From Leptospira jelokensis (GTDB taxonomy: Bacteria > Spirochaetota > Leptospiria > Leptospirales > Leptospiraceae), in NCBI RefSeq assembly GCF_004769635.1, contig NZ_RQGH01000040.1, forward strand, positions 65,442 through 129,441: DNA of 64,000 nucleotides, given 5' to 3'. Under the pieces are notes generated by a model, which saw nothing but the letters and a program-made list of their open reading frames with translations, ran no database searches and was not told where the DNA came from. The position numbers were made by a program, and so were the translations under genes. Shown here piece after piece: positions 7,492-14,447 of the stretch (within the stretch, counting starts at the first letter, position 1; each line of letters opens with the position of its first letter).

Positions 7492-8919
7492 ATGTCCAAT
7501 TCAAACCATTTCCAAGTGATCGTGATTGGAGGAGGGCCTGGTGGTTATGTCGCCGCGATTCGTGCAGCCCAACTCGGATTACAAACCTGTGTTGTTGAGC
7601 GCGACAAACTCGGCGGTGTTTGTTTGAATTGGGGTTGCATTCCCACCAAAGCTCTGTTAGAAAGCGCCCATGTTTTAGAACACCTGAGAGAAGCCTCGAA
7701 ATTTGGTATCTCAGCAGACAATATCAAAGTGGATTTTGAAGCCGTGATCAAACGTTCTCGCTCCGTTGCGGACCAAATGGCGAAAGGTGTAGAATTTTTA
7801 ATGAAAAAAAACAAAGTCACTGTGGTCAATGGTGATGCAAAATTTCTAAATTCCAAAACCATCGAAGTAAAATCGAATTTAGGTGAAACCTCTTTGCTTA
7901 CAGCAGATTATTTTATTTTGGCAGTGGGTGCCAAAAACAAAGCCCTTCCCTTTTTACCTTTTGACGGCAAACGTGTGTTATCGGCGAGAGAGGCGATGGT
8001 GGAACCAAAAGCCATTCCTAATTTAGCCATCATCGGCGCGGGAGCCATCGGTGTGGAGTTTGCCGATTTTTATGCAAGTATGGGATCAAAAGTCAGTATC
8101 ATAGAATTCCAAGACCATCTCCTACCCAATGAAGACAAAGAAATCTCAGGTATTTTGGAACGGAGTTTTAAAAAACGAGGGATCGAACAGTATTTGAGTT
8201 ATGGTGTGGAAACCGCCGCTCTCTCAGAGAAAGGAGTGGAACTCACCATCCAAGATCGTAATTCCGCAAAAAAAGAAAAACTAAACTTTGATAAGGTGAT
8301 CGTAGGTGTTGGAATTTCACCCAATACAAGTTCTATTGGACTAGATGAAATTGGAATTAAGTTAAAAAATGGATTTGTGGAATATTCAGGTAACTACCGT
8401 TCAACGGTTGATCATATCTACGCAATTGGTGATTGTATTCCCACTCCTTCACTTGCTCATGTGGCAAGTGCTGAAGGGATACGCGCCGCAGAAGACATTT
8501 CGATACGATTGGGAAATCCACACCACATCCAAATCCAACGATTGAATTATGCATACATTCCTGGTTGTACGTATTGCCATCCAGAAGTGGCAAGTGTGGG
8601 ACTCAGTGAAGACAAAGCGAAAGCAATGGGACATGAAATCAAAGTGGGAAAATTCCCATTTAGTGCGAGTGGACGTGCCCAAGCCCAAGGGGATACGACC
8701 GGTATGGTGAAAATTGTTTCGGATGCGAAACATGGTGAAATTTTAGGTGCACACATCATTGGACCCGGAGCAACTGAGCTCATTGCGGAACTGACGTTAG
8801 GTGCCAATATGGAAATCACTGTCAAAGAACTCGCAAACACCATCCATGCCCATCCCACACTGGCCGAAGGGATTATGGAAGGTGCTGCTTCTGTTCTCGG
8901 TGAAGCGATTAATATATAA
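7492..8919 (+). CDS. lpdA: Dihydrolipoyl dehydrogenase
   Basis: E3 component of the pyruvate/2-oxoglutarate dehydrogenase and glycine cleavage systems; reoxidises dihydrolipoamide with NAD+ through FAD. 475 residues with FAD motif V-I-G-G-G-P-G-G-Y (residues 11-19), redox-active disulfide C44-L-N-W-G-C49, NAD-binding motif I-G-A-G-A-I-G-V-E-F, the second FAD contact Y-A-I-G-D-C, and the C-terminal H-A-H-P-T-L-A-E active-site segment contributed to the partner subunit. Length and all catalytic residues are standard. No dehydrogenase E1/E2 genes adjoin, so it is a stand-alone lpd, as is common. Confidence 0.95.
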   Translation: MSNSNHFQVIVIGGGPGGYVAAIRAAQLGLQTCVVERDKLGGVCLNWGCIPTKALLESAHVLEHLREASKFGISADNIKVDFEAVIKRSRSVADQMAKGVEFLMKKNKVTVVNGDAKFLNSKTIEVKSNLGETSLLTADYFILAVGAKNKALPFLPFDGKRVLSAREAMVEPKAIPNLAIIGAGAIGVEFADFYASMGSKVSIIEFQDHLLPNEDKEISGILERSFKKRGIEQYLSYGVETAALSEKGVELTIQDRNSAKKEKLNFDKVIVGVGISPNTSSIGLDEIGIKLKNGFVEYSGNYRSTVDHIYAIGDCIPTPSLAHVASAEGIRAAEDISIRLGNPHHIQIQRLNYAYIPGCTYCHPEVASVGLSEDKAKAMGHEIKVGKFPFSASGRAQAQGDTTGMVKIVSDAKHGEILGAHIIGPGATELIAELTLGANMEITVKELANTIHAHPTLAEGIMEGAASVLGEAINI

Positions 8920-9098
8920 GGGTAAAAGATAAAGGAAAGGAATAGGGGTCAATTTCAATTGGAGTTTCATCTGTCCTTTAGAAATAGATTCCTTTCTCGT
9001 TTAGAATGTGTTATGTTTAATTTCGAAAATGAATGCCTCAGGACATGGGTATGACTCTGATTTGATTAAGAAAAAAAGACGATCCCTTGAAAAAGCAC

Positions 9099-9133
9099 TT
9101 GATACTTGGTTATACCCCAGTTATACTTGCTAC
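9099..9133 (+). promoter_or_regulatory. Promoter with tandem operator repeats for the mazEF-type operon
   Basis: TTGATA (9099-9104) and TATACT (9122-9127) are separated by exactly 17 bases. GTTATAC occurs twice at an 11-base period (9109-9115, 9120-9126), covering the spacer and the -10 box, a layout expected for a ribbon-helix-helix repressor. The -10 ends only six bases before the antitoxin ATG (9134), so the transcript would start at or next to that ATG. Confidence 0.6.
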
Positions 9134-9382
9134 ATGAAGACAGCTATTTCTATACCAGATGATCTCTTCCTATCTGCTGAAAATACTGCAAAAAAACTCG
9201 GTATTCCTCGAAGTCAATTATTCGCAAAAGCTATCGAAGAATTCATTCAAAATCATTCAAAAGAAAATATAACTGACAAATTAAATGAAGTGTATACGCA
9301 TAATATAAATATAGTTGATAACCCTATATCGAATATGTCTGTCACGAATTTAAGAAAGAGTCTTAAAAATGACTCGTGGTGA
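9134..9382 (+). CDS. Ribbon-helix-helix antitoxin (MazE/ChpI-like)
   Basis: 82 residues: M-K-T-A-I-S-I-P-D-D-L-F begins a classic ribbon-helix-helix DNA-binding domain (residues 1-45, with L-G-I-P-R-S-Q-L-F), followed by a flexible C-terminal tail (about 50-82) that would wrap the toxin. The ATG at 9134 is chosen because the domain starts there and the promoter -10 lies just upstream; an earlier in-frame ATG at 9008 would precede the promoter. The 3' end overlaps the toxin gene by 14 bases. It should neutralise the MazF-like toxin and repress its own promoter at the GTTATAC repeats. Confidence 0.85.
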   Translation: MKTAISIPDDLFLSAENTAKKLGIPRSQLFAKAIEEFIQNHSKENITDKLNEVYTHNINIVDNPISNMSVTNLRKSLKNDSW

Positions 9383-9710
9383 AATTTGGTGGGTCGATCT
9401 AGGAATTCCTTTTGGAAGTGAACCTGGCTTTAAAAGACCTGTTTTAATCGTTCAAAACGATGCCTTTAACGAAAGTAATATTAATACAATTGTTGTAGTC
9501 CCATTGACAACAAATTTGAATCTAGCGAAGGCTCCTGGTAATGTTCCGCTAAGTCGAAAGGAATCAAATCTTTCGAAAGATTCGATCGTAAATGTTTCGC
9601 AAATTGTTACTCTTGATCGAGACAGATTCATTAGTAAAGCATCACATCTGAAAACAAAAATTATGAAAAAAATTGAAGATGGAATCAAATTAGTACTTTC
9701 TCTGGACTAA
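9369..9710 (+). CDS. mazF: MazF/ChpK-like endoribonuclease toxin
   Basis: 113 residues with the PemK/MazF signature: R-G-E-I-W-W-V-D-L at the start, E-P-G-F-K-R-P-V-L-I-V-Q-N-D containing the conserved Arg, and V-V-V-P-L-T-T-N-L in the core strand, with S-I-V-N-V-S-Q-I near residue 75. MazF enzymes cleave single-stranded mRNA at short sequence motifs. Full family length, no visible defect, so probably active. It is translated from a start inside the antitoxin gene. In Leptospira a related pair is known as ChpI/ChpK. Confidence 0.9.
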   Translation: MTRGEIWWVDLGIPFGSEPGFKRPVLIVQNDAFNESNINTIVVVPLTTNLNLAKAPGNVPLSRKESNLSKDSIVNVSQIVTLDRDRFISKASHLKTKIMKKIEDGIKLVLSLD

Positions 9711-9856
9711 TGGGCAATACTCATAACAACGACTTACCACTTTACTTGGGAACAATTCCTCGCCGAGCCTGCGGTAAATACTCTTTTGGAATTCGCCTAG
9801 CGTGCGTAAGCTTTATGCAAGTCCCAAACGTCCCAGTTTCCCAAACTTTAGGGTGG

Positions 9857-9874
9857 ACAACTTAGGGAAGTTGT
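9857..9874 (+). terminator. Hairpin downstream of mazF
   Basis: ACAACTT (9857-9863) and AAGTTGT (9868-9874) pair perfectly around AGGG and are followed by TTTG. It may end the toxin-antitoxin transcript or lie in the DUF2071 leader. The T-run is short. Confidence 0.35.
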
Positions 9875-9901
9875 TTTGTAAGTATCACAGATTTTTTTCA
9901 G

Positions 9902-10609
9902 ATGAAAGAACCGCTCCATTCCCTCTTAAATCAGGTAGACCATCGTCCTTGGCCATTGCCAAAAACATCTTGGTTTTGGTACCAGGAATGGAATGAGGCA
10001 ATTTTTTTCCATTACCAAGTGGATCCAAATTCACTTCGTTCCTTGGTTCCCAGGCATTTGGAACTTGACCAGTTTGGAGGCGAACATTGGATTTCAGTCG
10101 TTGCATTCACTATGGACAAAGTACATCCAAGGTTTACTTTCCCCATTCAAATCGTTTCTACCTTCCATGAGGTGAACCTACGCACCTATGTAAAAAAAGA
10201 CGGCAAAGCTGGTGTGTATTTTTTGAGTATCGAAGCGGAAAAATGGATCCCAACACAAATTGCAAGAATCTCATCGGGACTACCCTACCAGCATTCCAAA
10301 ATCCATCGAACAAAGAATTCCTATCAGATAAACGGAAAACGGTGTAAGATTGATCTTGATTTTCAAGTTACGCTTCCCATCAAATACCCAAAAGCAAAAG
10401 AGCTTTGGCTTACTGAACGATACTCTTTGTACCGGGGGAAGGACTCGCAAGAAAGGGCAATGGATGTGCACCACAAACCCTGGGAATTGTTCCAGGTGGA
10501 AATTTCAAAACTAAACATTGGTTATACGGAATTTTTTGGTCTCGCTGATTTTTCAAAACCAGATTTGACTCATTATTCTCCGGGTGTGCAGGTGCTTGCT
10601 TGGTTGTAA
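9902..10609 (+). CDS. DUF2071 (YqjF-like) protein
   Basis: 235 residues. The sequence follows the DUF2071 pattern: an early helix, Q-V-D-P-N-S-L-R-S-L-V-P-R-H-L-E-L-D, then W-I-S-V-V-A-F, the F-H-E-V-N-L-R-T-Y-V core with G-K-A-G-V-Y-F-L-S-I-E-A, and a beta-rich C-terminal half ending Y-S-P-G-V-Q-V. The family has an acetoacetate-decarboxylase-like fold and no assigned reaction. No Shine-Dalgarno is evident before the ATG. It stands between two toxin-antitoxin operons with opposite orientation to the following one, and looks like cargo of the accessory island. Confidence 0.75.
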   Translation: MKEPLHSLLNQVDHRPWPLPKTSWFWYQEWNEAIFFHYQVDPNSLRSLVPRHLELDQFGGEHWISVVAFTMDKVHPRFTFPIQIVSTFHEVNLRTYVKKDGKAGVYFLSIEAEKWIPTQIARISSGLPYQHSKIHRTKNSYQINGKRCKIDLDFQVTLPIKYPKAKELWLTERYSLYRGKDSQERAMDVHHKPWELFQVEISKLNIGYTEFFGLADFSKPDLTHYSPGVQVLAWL

Positions 10610-10633
10610 GAGAGGAATTTGAGTAAAGTATAA

Positions 10634-11020
10634 TTAATATAAATCAATTGGAATAAACTGACTCATCATTTTGAAATGTTTGTCCATAGTGAATAAGCAG
10701 GATTTGTTTTGAATCACATTTTGAAGTATAATTAAATCTGGAATTCCAACATGATTAATGCCATTTTTAAGATTGAGTATTTGAAATTCTCTCAATTGTT
10801 TCCAATCAATATTCATTTTGAAAGATTCTATGGTTTCTAATAGATGAATCAATTCAGACTTTTTCTTGATTTTTATGAACGGAATTAGCTCTGTTAAAAT
10901 GATTTCGTTCGTATAAATATTTCCATTGTCTATGAGGCTATCCACTTCTTCTGAGATTTTTGAATTTGAATTTCGAAAGTATTCAATCCAAATCGATGAA
11001 TCGATAAGAACAAAACTCAT
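10634..11020 (-). CDS. vapC: PIN-domain ribonuclease toxin VapC
   Basis: 128 residues. The PIN-domain acidic residues are visible: Asp7 in L-I-D-S-S-I-W-I-E-Y-F, the Glu in I-I-L-T-E-L near residue 44, Asp in V-G-I-P-D-L-I-I near 95 and Asp in F-T-M-D-K-H-F near 113. VapC toxins cleave specific tRNAs or rRNA. Its start overlaps the vapB stop by four bases (ATGA). All catalytic positions are present, so activity is likely. Confidence 0.9.
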   Translation of the reverse strand: MSFVLIDSSIWIEYFRNSNSKISEEVDSLIDNGNIYTNEIILTELIPFIKIKKKSELIHLLETIESFKMNIDWKQLREFQILNLKNGINHVGIPDLIILQNVIQNKSCLFTMDKHFKMMSQFIPIDLY

Positions 11021-11208
11021 CTTTTTCTGAGTTGGTTTAAGTTGATTTCGAGATCAAGATTCCCTCTGAAATTTTTTAATTTTTTTAATTTTTCTTTTCG
11101 AATTAGCATTTTTAACCCTTCTTTGATCACATCTGTTTTTGTTTTTGAGTGGGTCAGTTTCATTGCCTCTGCAACCAATTCTTCAGGAATATCAATTGTA
11201 GTTCTCAT
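11017..11208 (-). CDS. vapB: VapB antitoxin
   Basis: 63 residues beginning M-R-T-T-I-D-I-P-E-E-L, the standard VapB start (VapB family, ribbon-helix-helix or AbrB-related N-terminus), followed by a basic C-terminal tail for toxin binding. Two ATGs are possible. The ATG at 11217 lies directly against the -10 box of the only good promoter (TAATTT) and would be upstream of the transcription start; the ATG at 11208 matches both the family start and a leaderless transcript. However, an AAGGA motif 8 bases before 11217 could support the longer form if another promoter exists. Confidence 0.85.
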   Translation of the reverse strand: MRTTIDIPEELVAEAMKLTHSKTKTDVIKEGLKMLIRKEKLKKLKNFRGNLDLEINLNQLRKR

Positions 11209-11210
11209 TC

Positions 11211-11246
11211 TATGCATAAATTAGTTCCTTTCTATGCATAAGTCAA
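11211..11246 (-). promoter_or_regulatory. vapBC promoter with two palindromic operator copies
   Basis: On the minus strand TTGACT (complement of 11241-11246) and TAATTT (complement of 11218-11223) are 17 bases apart. The 12-base motif TTCTATGCATAA (plus strand) occurs at 11208-11219 and 11230-11241, spaced 22 bases (two helical turns); each contains the perfect palindrome TATGCATA. One copy fills the promoter spacer and the other lies between the -10 box and the vapB start. Confidence 0.65.
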
Positions 11247-11380
11247 ATTATTTTTTTTAACGGATTCGTCTTCATTTTTTGAAACGTCTGGATCCATCAG
11301 GATTCAATCGTTTCCGTAAACAATCAAATCCTGGTTCGGAGTGTTGAAAAGTGTAAAGAAAGTTTGTTAGCGACTGTAAC

Positions 11381-12063
11381 TCACTGCTCTACGCAAACAA
11401 TCTTCTTTGCCATATTACAGGTGTCAGTTGTGGTATCAACAAGCGTGGTTGTACTTGCTCCCACAACCCCAGTGGCCCCACTCACTCCTATATTGGAACT
11501 AGCCCAATTTGAACAATTGACATCATTTGCTATATTTCCGCCAGTGATCGTCATCCCTGTCCAGAATTGAGTGCCATTGGTTCCGAGCGCAAAATTCATT
11601 TGCATCGTTGTATTGGAATCGCGGAAAATTCGGTTGGAAGTAGTCGTTGCACCCGTTGTATTGGAAGTGTCAGTGCTATTGGAATAGAAGGTATTGGCTT
11701 TTAATACCCAATCGGTATACGTCATTGTTCCTGTCGGATTGCCGAGGGCTTCTCTCACACCTGGGATGGTCACCATTGCTTTGTATGTTTTGCCCTTGAT
11801 TCGATTTAAATCTCCATTACATACTGCATCCGCTCCTGTGATTCCTCCTATGCCGATCCTGCCACCAGTACCTGAACTAGTTAAAAATATATGACACCTT
11901 TCGGTACAAGGAGCAGAAGCCGTTGATGAATGGTAAAGTAAGGCGAGTATTATGTTTTCTTCGTTACTGTCTTCCGAAGGTTCGCAAGTGCCTAATAGAG
12001 CACTAAAAAAAACAAGAAATACCAAGAAATACCGTTAGGTCTCATTTGTTTGCCGTTTTTCAT
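11381..12063 (-). pseudogene. DUF1554-type lipoprotein with frameshifted signal peptide
   Basis: The main frame (11381-12025) encodes about 214 residues with the DUF1554 pattern of Leptospira secreted proteins: C-x-I-F-L-T-S-S-G, G-I-T-G-A-D-A-V-C-N, W-V-L-K-A-N, F-W-T-G-M and a final K-I-V-C-V-E-Q, with paired Cys. It has a lipobox (A-L-L-G-T-C) but only a TTG start and no basic N-region. The missing N-region (M-K-N-G-K-Q-M-R-P-N-G followed by a hydrophobic stretch) lies upstream from ATG 12063 in another frame. The frames meet at an eight-base A tract (12005-12012, T8 on the coding strand); one added or two removed bases would join them into a normal lipoprotein signal peptide. So the gene is phase-variable, slippage-expressed, recently broken, or contains a sequencing error. 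Confidence 0.7.
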
Positions 12064-12299
12064 AGAACCAAATTTGAGAGATAGATTTCACAGTGGCAAG
12101 AAGGATTTGGGGGGAATGGGAATTGGCAAACGAAAAAATTTGGAAGAGGGGTGGGCGAGATTTGCAAGCTTTGATGCAGTAGGGATGGATTGACAGTCCA
12201 CCTAATGTTTGTCCGAGGGTGGGTTTTGTTTTGGATGAAATCGAAACTAAGCTTAAGCATAAAGAGAATTAAAAAATCAGGAAAAGTGTGAAATACGAT

Positions 12300-12328
12300 T
12301 TGACTGTAAGACAGATATGTATTACAGT
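12300..12328 (+). promoter_or_regulatory. Promoter and operator of the RHH-PIN operon
   Basis: TTGACT (12300-12305) and TACAGT (12323-12328) are 17 bases apart. A perfect inverted repeat, ACTGTAA (12303-12309) and TTACAGT (12322-12328), joins the two boxes. The -10 ends eight bases before the antitoxin ATG at 12337, again implying a leaderless transcript and repression by promoter occlusion. Confidence 0.6.
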
Positions 12329-12336
12329 TTGGAATT

Positions 12337-12597
12337 ATGATTAGTTTACGCCTTCCACCAGATTTGGAAAGAGAATTAGATTCGCTTGCAAAATCGGAAG
12401 GGAAAAGTCGAACAGAAATCGTAAAACAATCAATTTTGGAATATTTACAGAATCGATTGCATCGTAAAACTCCGTTTGAATTGGGCTCAGATTTATTTGG
12501 AAAACATAATTCCGGAATGGTTGATTTAGCCAAAAATCGAAAAAAATACCTGCAAGATAACCTACGGAAGAAAAATGAAAAACGTAGCACTCATTGA
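12337..12597 (+). CDS. Ribbon-helix-helix antitoxin of a PIN toxin pair
   Basis: 86 residues. M-I-S-L-R-L-P-P-D-L-E-R-E-L-D-S-L-A plus K-S-R-T-E-I-V-K-Q-S-I-L-E is a textbook ribbon-helix-helix domain of the CopG/RelB type (residues 1-42). The basic tail (about 45-86) would bind the toxin. The last 23 bases overlap the toxin gene. It probably represses its own promoter through the inverted repeat at 12303-12328. Confidence 0.85.
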   Translation: MISLRLPPDLERELDSLAKSEGKSRTEIVKQSILEYLQNRLHRKTPFELGSDLFGKHNSGMVDLAKNRKKYLQDNLRKKNEKRSTH

Positions 12598-12991
12598 TTC
12601 TGGTCCCATCATCGCTTTATTTAACGAAAAAGACAAGTTTCACAAATCAATTCTTAAATATTTGAAATCATTTAAGGGAGAATTGATTTCTTCCTGGCCT
12701 GTGGTAACAGAAGTTATATACCTACTTTCTTTCTCAGTTGAAGCGCAATCTGATTTTTTGGAATGGATTGAACGAGGTGGTATCCAAATCTTTAATCTTA
12801 GTATTGAAGATCTGAAGTATATTAAAAGTCGGATGAAAAAATATTCTGACTTACCAATGGATTTGGCTGATGCATCCTTAATGTGTATTGCAGAAAAATT
12901 TGAATATGAAAATATCATTAGCATAGATTCTGATTTTTCTATTTACAAAACTGTAAAAGGAAAGTTTTTGCGAAATCTGTATCATGTATAA
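12575..12991 (+). CDS. PIN-domain toxin
   Basis: 138 residues of the PIN fold: Asp in A-L-I-D-S-G-P-I-I-A-L-F (residue 8), Glu in W-P-V-V-T-E-V-I-Y (about 46), Asp in P-M-D-L-A-D-A-S-L (about 94-97) and Asp in I-S-I-D-S-D-F (about 117). This subgroup (L-I-D-S-G-P-I-I-A-L-F) is often annotated simply as PIN-domain toxin and differs from the vapC at 10634. Probably a tRNA or rRNA endoribonuclease held by the overlapping antitoxin. Confidence 0.87.
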   Translation: MKNVALIDSGPIIALFNEKDKFHKSILKYLKSFKGELISSWPVVTEVIYLLSFSVEAQSDFLEWIERGGIQIFNLSIEDLKYIKSRMKKYSDLPMDLADASLMCIAEKFEYENIISIDSDFSIYKTVKGKFLRNLYHV

Positions 12992-13023
12992 AAAATTTCG
13001 TTCGCCAAATAGATCCATTTTCT

Positions 13024-13153
13024 ATTGCGCCAGCGATTGCAGCGGAAATCCTTTCGCAAAGCGAAAGATTGGAGCGAAAAGCGCGGTCGCTTTTGGAAGG
13101 AGAGTCACTGCCACCAAACGACTGCGAGGCGCCCAATCTCTTTCCTAAAAGAG
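13024..13153. repeat. Highly folded intergenic element
   Basis: Three perfect hairpins lie in series: CTTTCGC-aaa-GCGAAAG (13051-13067), AAAAGCG-cggt-CGCTTTT (13077-13094) and CTCTTT-ccta-AAAGAG (13138-13153). An outer stem can form between ATTG.CGCC (13024-13031) and GGCG.CCCAAT near 13128-13137. Two near-identical 16-base blocks (GATTGCAGCGGAAATC and GATTGGAGCGAAAAGC) flank the first hairpin. It is more GC-rich than its surroundings and carries no ORF. It resembles dispersed structured repeats I associate with Leptospira and Bacteroidetes intergenic DNA; that link is from memory. Confidence 0.55.
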
Positions 13154-13170
13154 TAACTTCAATTTACCAT

Positions 13171-14010
13171 TCACTCGATTTCTAAAATTTGTTTCATCCA
13201 GTTCCAAGTTTCTTCTGGTCGTTCGAAGGGAAAAAAATGGGTGAAACCCGGAAAGATGGTCACACTTGACTTCGGATGTACTTTTGTGAGTAGGTTTGCA
13301 TACTTCGGACTACAAACTTCGAATGTTTCGGGAATGGCAATGTGGTTTTCGGTTTTGATGCCATAAAAATTTTTGAAAACATGGAAGTGGGCATGTCCAA
13401 AGATTTTTGCTTCGACTCTTGGGTCACAACAGAGTTTCACTTCGTTTTCGTGGCCTGTGGGAACAAAACAAGAATTTAGGTAATCTTCAAAGATCGATGG
13501 TTCAAAATTCGCAAACGCTGGGAATTTTCGAAATGACCGCCTAACAAGCTCAATGGATTTGAAATGTGTCCTTCGTTTTTTGGCACCTTTGGCAAGTGGG
13601 TTCTCTAAAAATTTAGAAAGTAGGATGAGTTTCCAACCAAGGATGACGGGGTCCATTGCAAGAACTTTGGTAAAGCGTTCTGGTTGTTTTTTTGCAGCAA
13701 GTAAAGAAGAGGCACCACCGAGCGAATGGCCAATGATCGTTGCATTTGTGATCCGTTCATGGTCAAGAAGGGAAAGGATTTGGTCACGGAACACATTCCA
13801 ATTCTTGAATTGCAATGTGAATTCAGAACGACCATGCCCAACAAAGTCTGGTGCAATGACACGGTAATGTTTTTTTAATCGTTCAAAATAATAAAGATAA
13901 CAACCCGCACTGTAACCGTTGGCATGACAAAAAATAACTGTGGGTCCTGGTGTTTCTGAATCTAAGTAAGCAGTTTCCCAATTTTTGTAGCGAAAGGATT
14001 TTGGTTTCAT
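13171..14010 (-). CDS. Alpha/beta hydrolase
   Basis: 279 residues. Oxyanion motif F-C-H-A-N-G-Y near residue 28, D-F-V-G-H-G-R-S near 55, nucleophile elbow G-H-S-L-G-G with Ser96, and a C-terminal His in F-P-G-F-T-H-F-F-P-F. The fold is that of soluble esterases, lipases or epoxide hydrolases; the acid residue is not obvious and the substrate is unknown. There is no signal peptide. It is divergent from the SMR gene (48 bases apart) and preceded on the other side by the folded intergenic element. Confidence 0.85.
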   Translation of the reverse strand: MKPKSFRYKNWETAYLDSETPGPTVIFCHANGYSAGCYLYYFERLKKHYRVIAPDFVGHGRSEFTLQFKNWNVFRDQILSLLDHERITNATIIGHSLGGASSLLAAKKQPERFTKVLAMDPVILGWKLILLSKFLENPLAKGAKKRRTHFKSIELVRRSFRKFPAFANFEPSIFEDYLNSCFVPTGHENEVKLCCDPRVEAKIFGHAHFHVFKNFYGIKTENHIAIPETFEVCSPKYANLLTKVHPKSSVTIFPGFTHFFPFERPEETWNWMKQILEIE

Positions 14011-14057
14011 TTTCTATTTGACCCTTCCCGATTTCCATCGGATTTTGTCTCTATCCC

Positions 14058-14447
14058 ATGCAATTCCAAGTCATCCTCTTCTTCTGTATAGCTGTATTCT
14101 TCAATGCATTGGCGAATATTTTAATCAAAACATCTTCCATGCAGGACAAACAAGTTTCGCCGGGAGAAGGATTTTGGAATCTTGTTTTTACAGTATTCAA
14201 TCCTTATTTCATTGCAGGTCTTGCAAGTTTTGGTTTAGCACTTCTTGGTTACCGATATGTTTTAGGAAAAGGATTAAAACTTTCATTAGCATACCCTGTG
14301 TTCACTTCCAGTGGTTTTATCATTGTGCTGATTGCTTCTTCCATTTTTTTCAAAGAAAGACTAAATTTTACGCAGTGGCTCGGGATTTCATTTATTTTAG
14401 TAGGCGTATGGTTAACCGCCTTGCAGATGTTTGACGTTAACTCTTGA
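14058..14447 (+). CDS. Small multidrug resistance (SMR/EamA-like) membrane protein
   Basis: 129 residues with four membrane helices, the layout of SMR-family dimeric exporters (EmrE, SugE, ArnE/F). The segment G-L-K-L-S-L-A-Y-P-V-F-T-S-S-G-F is like the family's L-A-Y-A-V-W-x-G pattern, and the last helix reads W-L-G-I-S-F-I-L-V-G-V-W-L. The usual Glu in helix 1 is not seen (helix 1 is C-I-A-V-F-F-N-A-L-A-N-I-L-I-K), which fits the ArnF/undecaprenyl-carrier side of the family better than drug export. Its stop overlaps the TTG start of the sulfatase gene, so they are co-translated and may act on the same envelope substrate. Confidence 0.75.
   Translation: MQFQVILFFCIAVFFNALANILIKTSSMQDKQVSPGEGFWNLVFTVFNPYFIAGLASFGLALLGYRYVLGKGLKLSLAYPVFTSSGFIIVLIASSIFFKERLNFTQWLGISFILVGVWLTALQMFDVNS

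Noticed and set aside
9711..9901. Possible integron attC site (starts with TAACAACG-like bases, next to TA cassettes)
   Set aside because: No GTTRRRY partner core, no extended pairing typical of attC and no integrase nearby; only the short ACAACTT hairpin is supported.
12060..12590. 176-residue minus-strand frame opposite the RHH antitoxin
   Set aside because: It is Phe/Ser/Pro-rich low-complexity sequence, lies antisense to the clear antitoxin gene and its promoter, and has no motif.
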